The notes beneath the pieces were generated by a model. The model worked only from the letters and a program-made list of their open reading frames with translations. It searched no databases and was not told the origin of the DNA. The position numbers and the translations under genes were made by a program. Shown here one piece after another: positions 15,978-22,215 of a DNA stretch of 64,000 nucleotides (within the stretch, counting starts at the first letter, position 1; every line of letters starts with the position of its first letter). This stretch comes from Clostridiales bacterium. GTDB taxonomy: Bacteria > Bacillota > Clostridia > Christensenellales > UBA1242. The DNA lies in NCBI GenBank assembly GCA_003522085.1, contig DPGI01000005.1:1-64000 (forward strand), read 5' to 3'.

Positions 15978-16025
15978 TAAAAAATTATTATTATCTTCGC
16001 CCGCTACGGCATTTTTCTTTTTCAT
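15951..16025 (-). CDS. Asn leader peptide 2 (24 codons, contains NNN)
   Basis: Reads MKKKNAVAGEDNNNF... and ends KRKS. SD AAAGGAG lies 8 nt before the ATG. Codons 12-14 are AAT AAT AAT, and codon 5 is also Asn. The three codons end 6 nt before arm 1 of the SD-masking switch, and the stop codon lies in the loop between arms 1 and 2. It lies between the transcriptional terminator and asnA. I read it as a regulatory leader rather than a functional peptide. Confidence 0.7.
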   Translation of the reverse strand: MKKKNAVAGEDNNNFLHLRIKRKS

Positions 16026-16052
16026 AGTAAATTCTCCTTTTAATTTGGTATA

Positions 16053-16087
16053 TAAAAAAGCACCTTCCTGAGTTTCAAGAAGGTGCT
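16053..16087 (-). terminator. Attenuator terminator in the asnA leader
   Basis: GCACCTTC / GAAGGTGC stem with an 11-nt loop followed by T6 on the minus strand, located after leader peptide 1 and about 190 nt before asnA. The loop segment GAAACTCA (16076-16069) is complementary, with one G-U pair, to TGGGTTTC at the end of leader peptide 1 (16133-16126), a candidate antiterminator pairing. Confidence 0.85.
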
Positions 16088-16118
16088 GATTTATTGATTT
16101 TGGTTTAATTAAATAGCA

Positions 16119-16187
16119 TCAAAAAGAAACCCACTGATTTCGTGTGTTTGAGTTGTTTGAATTGTTGCTATTTAAAATTCTAAACAT
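16119..16187 (-). CDS. Asn leader peptide 1 (22 codons, seven Asn)
   Basis: The central part reads NSNNSNNSNTRN: seven of 22 codons are Asn, using both AAT and AAC. SD AGGAG sits 8 nt before the ATG and the -10 box about 25 nt upstream. An intrinsic terminator follows 32 nt after the stop. Codons 5-8 (TTAAATAGCA) form a perfect 10-bp pair with TGCTATTTAA just after the stop codon. This is the layout of classical ribosome-mediated attenuation (as in trp and his leaders) in front of an asparagine biosynthesis gene. Confidence 0.85.
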   Translation of the reverse strand: MFRILNSNNSNNSNTRNQWVSF

Positions 16188-16211
16188 TTTTGTCTCTCCT
16201 TTGACATTTTT

Positions 16212-16240
16212 ATAATATGACATAAAATTGTGTTTGTCAA
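16212..16240 (-). promoter_or_regulatory. Promoter of the asnA leader
   Basis: On the minus strand TTGACA (16240-16235), 17 bp, TATTAT (16217-16212). Expected start near 16205, just before the leader SD. Confidence 0.85.
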
Positions 16241-16322
16241 CTCTTTTTTCGAAAATTTATGCGCAAAAAATCGCAATCGTCATTTTCTTTTAAAAAATAA
16301 GAGCACAAAACAATGCAACCGA

Positions 16323-16352
16323 TTGCATTTTACTATTTATTTGTGATATTAT
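16323..16352 (+). promoter_or_regulatory. Possible promoter of tRNA-Arg
   Basis: TTGCAT (16323-16328), 18 bp, TATTAT (16347-16352), 24 nt before the mature tRNA. The hairpin AATGCAA-CCGA-TTGCATT overlaps the -35 box. Confidence 0.5.
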
Positions 16353-16375
16353 TTTCTTTGTAGGAAATAAATCAT

Positions 16376-16450
16376 GTTCTCGTAGTTCAACGGATAGAAC
16401 AAGAGCCTCCTAAGCTCTAGATGTGGTTTCGATTACCGCCGGGAACACCA
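16376..16450 (+). tRNA. tRNA-Arg (anticodon CCT)
   Basis: Acceptor GTTCTCG / CGGGAAC (one T-G pair), anticodon arm AGAGC-CTCCTAA-GCTCT, encoded CCA. It is followed after 23 nt by the HAD gene and may share its transcript. The T-arm (GTGGTTTCGATTACCGC) is slightly irregular but foldable. Confidence 0.92.
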
Positions 16451-16473
16451 AAACTAAAAACAAAGGACAAGGT

Positions 16474-17247
16474 ATGGATAAATATATAATTTTATTTGAT
16501 GTTGATGGAACGCTTACTCACCGTGGTGAGCAGAATGTAGCGAAAACAATTTTAGAAAGCATTAAGATGGCAAAACAAAAGGGTCACATTGTTGCTATTT
16601 CGACGGGTAGGTCGCTTAAAAACACACTTGCTTTGCAAGGCAATGAAGTGTTTGACTATATTGTTTGTCTTATGGGGACAGAAGTTTATGATGTTAAGCA
16701 GCAAAAGGTTGTTTATCAATATCCAGAGCACATGAAAAACGAATACATTAAGCCGCTTATTGAATATTTGATTTCGACTGGCAAAGAGTGGACATACAAA
16801 GATTGTTATGAGGACAAGACCACTTACAACGTCGGCAAATATGGCGGAAGATTTAACGCTGTGCAAGTTGGCAGTGCGGAAGTGGAAAACGACCTTAAAA
16901 ACAACAACATTATGCAACTTCTTGCAGTTGAAGGGGTGATAACTTCGGATATGATTGATAGATATAGCGAACTTGACTTTATCAAGATGCCACCAGACTA
17001 TTATGACATTTTAAAGAAAGGACAAAACAAAGGCGTTGCGATTAAATATTTCAAAAAATGCTATCCTGGGTATAAAACTGTTGCAGTTGGAGACTCATTC
17101 AACGACATCGGAATGTTTGAAACCTGCGACATTTCAATAGCGATGGGAAACTCTGTTGACGCAATTAAAAAAATGACACATTATGTAACCAAATCTTTAG
17201 ACGATGACGGCGTGCCATACGCACTCAAACATATTTTAAAAATCTAA
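16474..17247 (+). CDS. HAD-superfamily (Cof-type) phosphatase
   Basis: 257 residues. Motif I FDVDGTLT (Asp 9 and 11), motif II ISTGRS, motif III Lys in KKGQNKGVA, motif IV GDSFNDIGMF (near 206). The large cap between motifs II and III is typical of Cof/YbiV-like sugar-phosphate or flavin-phosphate phosphatases. Start ATG 16474 has AAGG 6-10 nt upstream; the frame extends back into tRNA-Arg, which cannot be coding. It immediately follows tRNA-Arg. Substrate unknown. Confidence 0.92.
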   Translation: MDKYIILFDVDGTLTHRGEQNVAKTILESIKMAKQKGHIVAISTGRSLKNTLALQGNEVFDYIVCLMGTEVYDVKQQKVVYQYPEHMKNEYIKPLIEYLISTGKEWTYKDCYEDKTTYNVGKYGGRFNAVQVGSAEVENDLKNNNIMQLLAVEGVITSDMIDRYSELDFIKMPPDYYDILKKGQNKGVAIKYFKKCYPGYKTVAVGDSFNDIGMFETCDISIAMGNSVDAIKKMTHYVTKSLDDDGVPYALKHILKI

Positions 17248-17264
17248 GGCGAGCGGAACGACAG

Positions 17265-17357
17265 ATGAAGAACCTTTTTTGTAAAACCACGTGGGAATAT
17301 GTGTTTGAAGCAGAAAAGTTCAACCTAGTTAAAAAACTTATCAGTGAGTATTCTTAA
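17265..17357 (+). CDS. Small open frame of uncertain reality (30 aa)
   Basis: Begins MKNLFCKTTWEYVF and ends LISEYS. No clear SD and no family recognised. It fills the gap between the HAD gene and the next promoter. It may be a remnant of a larger gene or chance. Confidence 0.2.
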   Translation: MKNLFCKTTWEYVFEAEKFNLVKKLISEYS

Positions 17358-17394
17358 AAGGCCAAAAAGAAAGTTTTTAAGCAAATAAAAACGA

Positions 17395-17424
17395 TTGACA
17401 AGTTTTTCATTTTTTGGTTATAAT
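17395..17424 (+). promoter_or_regulatory. Sigma-A promoter of the lipoprotein gene
   Basis: TTGACA (17395-17400), 18 bp, TATAAT (17419-17424), then GAGGGGGG and the ATG at 17445. Confidence 0.8.
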
Positions 17425-17444
17425 TCGGAAAAGAGGGGGGAATT

Positions 17445-18359
17445 ATGAAAAGACTTTTAACAGGGCTTTGTGCATTTGCTTTAATAGTGCCAGCTGCCAT
17501 TGGAGTTGCGGCATGCGGGAAACAGAAGGAAGAGACGCTTAATGCGCGAGATGTTTATGCATTATCAGCAATAGCAAGCGTTGATTATCTAAACAATTTA
17601 GAAAACTCTAATTCAGCAATGTTGGCAAACCTTGAGCAAGCAGCAAGACCAGATTCATTAAGTGAATCTAGCGTTCAAGGGATAAAAGATACGTTATCAC
17701 TTTTTGACGATATAATTAAGGGTGGTAAAATCGATCAAACGGTTAGCAAAAATACAAGCAGCGACCCATTATTTGCCGAATATAATTTTGTTATGAACAT
17801 ATCTGTTTATGATACAACTTTTCAAATGTATTATGACGAAATTGAAACTAAAACGAAACGAGAAATTGAAGATGAGAAAGAAGAAATCAATACATCGACA
17901 ACTCTTTCTGGGGTTATGGTAGTAAGTGGTTCGCAATACGAAATGTTTGGTAAACGTGAAGTTGAAACAGAAGGCAGCGAAACAGAAGCATCAATTGAAT
18001 TTACAACAAAAAGCAAGTCAAATCCTGATAATTACATCATAGTTTCACAATCTGTAGAGCAAGAAAATGGCGAAACTGAAATTAAATATGAGTATAAGAT
18101 ATACAGAGAAGGAACTTGCATAAGAGATATTGAAGTTGAAATTGAAGACGAAAACAATCAAATTGAAATTGAAGTTGAGTTTAAAGACCTTTCGACTGGC
18201 GTGCTGGAAAAGACTAAATATGAGATTAAGAAATATGGAGACAATTTCGCAATCGAATATTTTGATAATGGCAAAATAAACTTAATTACAGCAACGCCGC
18301 TTGAAAATGGATATACTTTCACCTACTCAAATGGCTTTTCAGAAACAATAAATTTTTAA
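17445..18359 (+). CDS. Putative lipoprotein of unknown function
   Basis: 304 residues. Type II signal peptide with lipobox GVAACG (Cys near 25). The mature part is strongly acidic with many E/D/K/I-rich beta-strand-like stretches (EVEIEDENNQIEIEVEF) and no known domain. It has its own strong promoter, an SD of GAGGGGGG and a terminator, so it is a monocistronic surface lipoprotein. The alternating charged/hydrophobic pattern in the second half suggests a beta-sandwich or barrel-like repeat. Confidence 0.8.
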   Translation: MKRLLTGLCAFALIVPAAIGVAACGKQKEETLNARDVYALSAIASVDYLNNLENSNSAMLANLEQAARPDSLSESSVQGIKDTLSLFDDIIKGGKIDQTVSKNTSSDPLFAEYNFVMNISVYDTTFQMYYDEIETKTKREIEDEKEEINTSTTLSGVMVVSGSQYEMFGKREVETEGSETEASIEFTTKSKSNPDNYIIVSQSVEQENGETEIKYEYKIYREGTCIRDIEVEIEDENNQIEIEVEFKDLSTGVLEKTKYEIKKYGDNFAIEYFDNGKINLITATPLENGYTFTYSNGFSETINF

Positions 18360-18363
18360 CAAC

Positions 18364-18392
18364 AGACCGCAAAGAACGCGGTCTTTTTTTTG
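18364..18392 (+). terminator. Intrinsic terminator after the lipoprotein gene
   Basis: AGACCGC / GCGGTCT hairpin followed by T8. The stop codon of the converging gene begins right at its end. Confidence 0.85.
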
Positions 18393-18785
18393 TTAGGTTG
18401 CAATATATTTTGAAATTTCATTTCGGCGCGAGTAAGCAGCTGCAACCGCTTCTTGGTGGGTTTCGTCTACGCGTTTCGTGCCGTGAGTTTTGCTGAGAAG
18501 GAAATGTATGCACGTATGCCCATCCATTCCATTTTCAGAAATATAGCCCTTGCCGTGAGGATAGCCGTTTATCGACGCAGCGACAAAATTTCCTTCGCCA
18601 AGTTCCACCCAAACAGGACGGCGCGCCCAACTCCATGTGCCGTTGTAAAGGCTTTTGAATATTTCTGTGTTTTGGACATCGATTGGCTCGACGTCGGCGT
18701 GATTGTGACCGCCGTTGCGATATACAAAATATGTTTTGCCGCTTTGAATGTCAATTACGCGCGTTTTTTGATAAGTCTTAAACAT
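18393..18785 (-). CDS. C-terminal domain of a split exported protein (GHNHADVEP / GHTCIHF motifs)
   Basis: From the ATG at 18785, 130 residues. Conserved-looking motifs: DIQSGKTYFVYRNGGHNHADVEP, WSWARRPVWVEL, ASINGYPHGKG, GHTCIHFLLSKTHG. I recall this module as a conserved uncharacterised domain in clostridial cell-wall proteins; the spaced His and the Cys-Ile-His-Phe hint at a metal or L,D-transpeptidase-like site, but that is inference. It has no signal peptide of its own. The ATG overlaps the stop of the upstream gene (ATGTTTAA), and there is no SD. The two pieces probably derive from one protein by a frameshift. Confidence 0.7.
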   Translation of the reverse strand: MFKTYQKTRVIDIQSGKTYFVYRNGGHNHADVEPIDVQNTEIFKSLYNGTWSWARRPVWVELGEGNFVAASINGYPHGKGYISENGMDGHTCIHFLLSKTHGTKRVDETHQEAVAAAYSRRNEISKYIAT

Positions 18786-19002
18786 CGTGGTTGACGCTTT
18801 CAAACCAGTTTAAATTTGACACGCTTACGGGCGCATTTGGCGAGTAAATTTCACTTTCACCTTCGTGCGAATTGTTTATGTTGTAAACATCGCCGGCAGT
18901 GATGTTTGTATACTTCGAAACAACTGGATATGGAAAAAAGCAGCACAGCGTGCCGCACACAACCAAAACGATAAAAACATAAAACGGGAAAAGTTTTTTC
19001 AT
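18778..19002 (-). CDS. N-terminal signal-anchor part of the split exported protein
   Basis: 74 residues: a hydrophobic segment (about 5-25), then a linker ending LNWFESVNHDV and a stop. The W-F-x-x-V stretch is what would be expected to run into the domain encoded by the overlapping downstream frame; a +1 shift at 18781-18786 would restore one protein of about 205 residues. Whether it is a real pseudogene, a sequencing error, a coupled two-gene arrangement or a programmed shift is open. Confidence 0.6.
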   Translation of the reverse strand: MKKLFPFYVFIVLVVCGTLCCFFPYPVVSKYTNITAGDVYNINNSHEGESEIYSPNAPVSVSNLNWFESVNHDV

Positions 19003-19044
19003 TTATATGTATGTTCTGCTAAAAACAAAAATATATTTGTTTTA

Positions 19045-20004
19045 ATGAAAAAAACTTTTTCGGCGATTATGATTATTATCGGGACAATCATTGGCTCGGG
19101 GTTTGCAACGGGAAAAGAAGTTGCCGTTTATTTTTCACGCTTTGGCGCGGTGTCATATTTTTTGATAGCAATAACGGGAGCACTGTTTTTTGCAATCATA
19201 TATTTTTTTCTAAGTCGCGGCTCGCACGCATTTGAAAAGGTTTCGTCGTCAAAGTTTTTTTTGGCGCTGTGTGTAATTATTTCGCTTATTTTTACTTCGT
19301 CAATGTTTGCCGGAACTATCAACATTTTGCCACAAAATATCTATCTTAAAATCGCATTTGGCGTAGGGTTATGCCTAAGTTGTTTGGTGATTGCAAAGCG
19401 GGGAATGAAGTCGCTTGCACTTGCAAACAACTTTTTAGTGCCGGCACTTATCATCTGCATGTTTGTCGTGCTTTCAAAGATAATTAGCCCTCCAACACTT
19501 AAAATTTGCAGTCAAAACGCATTTTTAGGGCTGTTTTTTGCAATTTTGTATTGTTTGCTTAATTTTTCAACAAGTGGAATCGTGTTTGCGAAACTTGGTG
19601 ACAACATGACTAAAAAGCAAAAAGTGTGGGCGAGTTTAATTTCAAGCCTCACACTTTTTGCATTTTTAATGTTGACGAATAACGCGCTTTTGTCACACTC
19701 TTCAAGTATATCGCAAGAGATGCCCCTCGTCTTTTTATCGAGTGGCGCATGCTCGTATTTTATAAAATTTGTAGTTTTTTCGGGTTGTGTTACCACGCTT
19801 TTTTCTTTGGTGGTCGCGACTTCGCTAAGCCTTGAAAAATTGAATTTTCCAAAATTTTGGTGCGGATTTATCGCGGTGGTTTTGCCATCGCTGACATCAA
19901 TTTTTGGCTTTGGAAGAATCGTGAGTTTTCTTTATCCCTTAGCAAGCGTTGTGGGAATATTTGTTTTTGTTGGACTTGTTTTTTCTGCCCAAAAATCCGG
20001 TTAG
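19045..20004 (+). CDS. YkvI-like integral membrane protein (APC/LeuT-type fold)
   Basis: 319 residues with about ten hydrophobic segments. The N-terminus IMIIIGTIIGSGFATGKEVAVYF has the unwound-helix GSGFATG motif seen in YkvI and amino-acid transporters. Start ATG 19045 is chosen because the hydrophobic domain begins there; no SD is visible and a TATATT lies 7 nt upstream. It is divergent from the split exported protein. Its 3' end overlaps the convergent permease by 4 nt. Probable secondary transporter; substrate unknown. Confidence 0.8.
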   Translation: MKKTFSAIMIIIGTIIGSGFATGKEVAVYFSRFGAVSYFLIAITGALFFAIIYFFLSRGSHAFEKVSSSKFFLALCVIISLIFTSSMFAGTINILPQNIYLKIAFGVGLCLSCLVIAKRGMKSLALANNFLVPALIICMFVVLSKIISPPTLKICSQNAFLGLFFAILYCLLNFSTSGIVFAKLGDNMTKKQKVWASLISSLTLFAFLMLTNNALLSHSSSISQEMPLVFLSSGACSYFIKFVVFSGCVTTLFSLVVATSLSLEKLNFPKFWCGFIAVVLPSLTSIFGFGRIVSFLYPLASVVGIFVFVGLVFSAQKSG

Positions 20005-20819
20005 CGGTTGTGCCATTTTTCGATTAAACACACCACCATATACATCAGCGCTGCAAGAACGCACAGTATTACAGTGCTGGTCATGACTAAATCTATTTTG
20101 AAAATTTGGCTGCCATACACAATCAGATATCCCAGTCCTGCGCTGCTGGAAAGATATTCGCCCATGATAGTGCCAACCCAACTCATGCCCACATTTATTT
20201 TGAGCACTGAGATAAATTCAGCCGTAGCATTGGGGAGAATTAGTTTCCAAAAAATTTGGAATTTGTTTGCGTGCATAGATTTCATCAGTTGAATTTTGTC
20301 AGCATCGCATGAGTTGAAAGCATTCAGCATAGTTATTGTGGTCAGGATTATACATATAAGCACACACATTACGATTATCGCACTCATTCCTGCTCCAACC
20401 CATAAAATTATGATTGGACCTAGCGCTATTTTTGGTAGCGAGTTTAACACCACAATATAAGGCTCTAGAATGCGTCTCAGCTTTTTGTTCCACCACAGCA
20501 GAACAGCAATCACTGTGCCGCCTATGGTGGCGACTATAAAGCCGACTATTGTTTCCAGCAGAGTTATTCCGATATGCTTCCAGATGACCCCGCTGCCGAC
20601 AAGTTCGGCAAACATGTTGCATATTCTTGATGGGCTGCTGACGAAAAATGGGTCGATGACCTTTGTCGCTGCCAACAATTCCCAAAGTCCGATAAACAAA
20701 ACTAAAATAGCAATCTGAAACAGCAAAACAAATATTTTATCGTTGCGAAGGCGTTTTAAATATTTGCTATGCGCTTTTGAGTAAGGGGCGTGAGCATTAG
20801 GTGTGATTTTCTTTTTCAT
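20001..20819 (-). CDS. ABC importer permease, SsuC/TauC/ThiX type
   Basis: 272 residues, about six membrane segments, with the binding-protein-dependent transport signature around LNSLPKIALGPIIILWVGAG and the EAA-like loop. Belongs to the nitrate/sulfonate/taurine/pyrimidine (HMP) importer class. ATG 20819 lies inside the end of the ATPase gene (23-nt overlap), so translation is coupled. No substrate-binding protein is encoded nearby, which leaves the substrate unknown. Longer upstream starts would overlap the ATPase gene further. Confidence 0.9.
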   Translation of the reverse strand: MKKKITPNAHAPYSKAHSKYLKRLRNDKIFVLLFQIAILVLFIGLWELLAATKVIDPFFVSSPSRICNMFAELVGSGVIWKHIGITLLETIVGFIVATIGGTVIAVLLWWNKKLRRILEPYIVVLNSLPKIALGPIIILWVGAGMSAIIVMCVLICIILTTITMLNAFNSCDADKIQLMKSMHANKFQIFWKLILPNATAEFISVLKINVGMSWVGTIMGEYLSSSAGLGYLIVYGSQIFKIDLVMTSTVILCVLAALMYMVVCLIEKWHNR

Positions 20820-21573
20820 TTGTAAGTTTTTTCCAAATAAGGTCGAAAAGAGCTCCAAAAGTTGGATCTTCACGCCTTGCAAGTGGAGTTTCTCCATTTA
20901 GTTTTAGTTTTTGAACATGTTTGACAGAGGCTGGTCTCGATGAAAGAACGATAACTTTGTCAGACATCGAAATTGCTTCTGAAATGTCATGCGTCACAAG
21001 TATGGCAGTTTTTTTCTCGCTTTTGATGATGCTGTAAACATCGTCGCAAACTTTTAACCTTGTTTGAAAGTCAAGTGCAGAAAAGGGTTCGTCAAGCAGC
21101 AGCAAACTTGGCTCCATAACAAGCGTTCGAATGAGTGCCACTCTTTGGCGCATGCCTCCGCTCAGTGAACGGGGCTTAGAAGAGATAAAGTCGTAGAGGT
21201 CATATTTTTTTAGCAGTTGTTTTGCAAACTCGCGCTTTTCGTCAGCATTTTTTGGTTTTGAAAGTTCTATTCCGAGTGTGACGTTTTGCCAAATGGTTCG
21301 CCATTCAAAAAGATGATCCTTTTGAAACATATATCCAATTCGGTCATCGTTTTTTTGAATAGGTTTGTCTGCCAGTAAAATTTCACCTGAACTTTTTTCA
21401 AGCAGACCCGCAATCAACGACAAAATAGTAGTTTTCCCGCAACCGCTTGGACCTACAATCGAGGTAAACTCTTCGTTTTCTACCATAAAAGAAAGGTCTT
21501 TTAAAGCCTGAATTTCATCTTTTACAGTCTGATAGCAAAAGTTTACATTTTTAAATTCTAGCATTGCGTCCAT
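20797..21573 (-). CDS. ABC importer ATP-binding protein, SsuB/TauB/ThiZ type
   Basis: 258 residues. Walker A GPSGCGKTT, signature LSGGMRQRVALIR, Walker B LLLLDEPFSALD, and H-loop VTHDISEAISMSD, all intact. DRIGYMFQKDHLFEWRT is the Q-loop region typical of the nitrate/sulfonate family. SD GAGG precedes the ATG at 21573. First gene of a two-gene unit with the permease. No riboswitch or operator is recognised upstream. It is divergent from the phage cassette. Confidence 0.93.
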   Translation of the reverse strand: MDAMLEFKNVNFCYQTVKDEIQALKDLSFMVENEEFTSIVGPSGCGKTTILSLIAGLLEKSSGEILLADKPIQKNDDRIGYMFQKDHLFEWRTIWQNVTLGIELSKPKNADEKREFAKQLLKKYDLYDFISSKPRSLSGGMRQRVALIRTLVMEPSLLLLDEPFSALDFQTRLKVCDDVYSIIKSEKKTAILVTHDISEAISMSDKVIVLSSRPASVKHVQKLKLNGETPLARREDPTFGALFDLIWKKLTNEKENHT

Positions 21574-21641
21574 AAAATTGCCTCTACATTATCATTCTAC
21601 TCCCGCAAAAAAATTGTGTGATTAAAAAGTGGCACTGATGT

Positions 21642-21670
21642 TTGAAATTCAACTTTTTTGCGTTTACAAT
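21642..21670 (+). promoter_or_regulatory. Sigma-A promoter of the phage head cassette
   Basis: TTGAAA (21642-21647), 17 bp, TACAAT (21665-21670); start expected near 21677, SD AAAGGAGG at 21685. This is a vegetative-type promoter with no visible repressor gene beside it. Confidence 0.7.
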
Positions 21671-21701
21671 GAAACCGAATTTGCAAAGGAGGGGCAGGAT
21701 T

Positions 21702-22019
21702 TTGGACGAAATTGATCATGAAAAAATCAAAAACGCGCTTTTTAAAAAGGCGCTTGGCGGGGTTTCAAGTGAGCAAGTGTGCGAATACAGCATTGACGAA
21801 AACGGCGAGCCTGTTTTGTCAAAAAAGAAAGTTACAAAAAAGCACATCTCGCCCGACCTTGCTGCGCTCAAACTGCTGCTTGAAGAATTTAATTGTGATT
21901 TCGATGTCGAAAAAATGACAGATTCTCAGTTGCGAGCAGAGCGCAGCCGCCTGTTGCAATTATTAAAAGAGGAGGAAAAAGATGCAGATAGAGAAATGCA
22001 CGAGGATGACGAAATGTGA
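21702..22019 (+). CDS. Phage small-terminase-like / packaging-associated protein
   Basis: 105 residues from a TTG start, chosen because AAAGGAGG lies 9 nt upstream; the only upstream ATG (21669) has no SD. The segment KALGGVSSEQVCEYSIDENGEPVLSKKKVTKKHISPDLAALKLLL resembles the 'E-Y-x-x-x-x-G-x-x-x-x-K-K-x-x-K-x-x-P-P-D-x-x-A' segment of small terminase-associated proteins in Firmicutes phages. The C-terminus is a charged helix. First gene of the cassette. The usual partner, terminase large subunit, does not follow. Confidence 0.55.
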   Translation: MDEIDHEKIKNALFKKALGGVSSEQVCEYSIDENGEPVLSKKKVTKKHISPDLAALKLLLEEFNCDFDVEKMTDSQLRAERSRLLQLLKEEEKDADREMHEDDEM

Positions 22020-22215
22020 CTTTTTAGGTTGCAACAATCTTGCTGATTATTGTTTCAGCACAAAGGGAGTGTTGCGCAGAGAATTGGCATTTTGCAAAGA
22101 TTGTCTAAAAGGCATGTATGAAGAAATTGGCAAAATTCAAGTTCCCAAAGCCACCAACTCGCCATTCAAATTAAGATCAAGGATAAGGAAGGACAGATAT
22201 GAAGAAAACGATTAA
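21982..22215 (+). CDS. Small Cys4 (zinc-binding) phage-cassette protein
   Basis: 77 residues; CDFLGC and, after a spacer, FCKDC form a likely zinc knuckle. The tail is basic (RSRIRKDR). SD AGGAGG is 7 nt before the ATG. It overlaps both neighbours (38 nt upstream, 17 nt downstream). It occupies the slot where the terminase large subunit would be expected. Function unknown. Confidence 0.65.
   Translation: MQIEKCTRMTKCDFLGCNNLADYCFSTKGVLRRELAFCKDCLKGMYEEIGKIQVPKATNSPFKLRSRIRKDRYEEND

Noticed and set aside
15864..16260. T-box riboswitch upstream of asnA
   Set aside because: No T-box bulge sequence (UGGN-type with its flanking helix) or specifier loop was found. The interval is fully explained by two leader peptides, a terminator and the three-arm switch.
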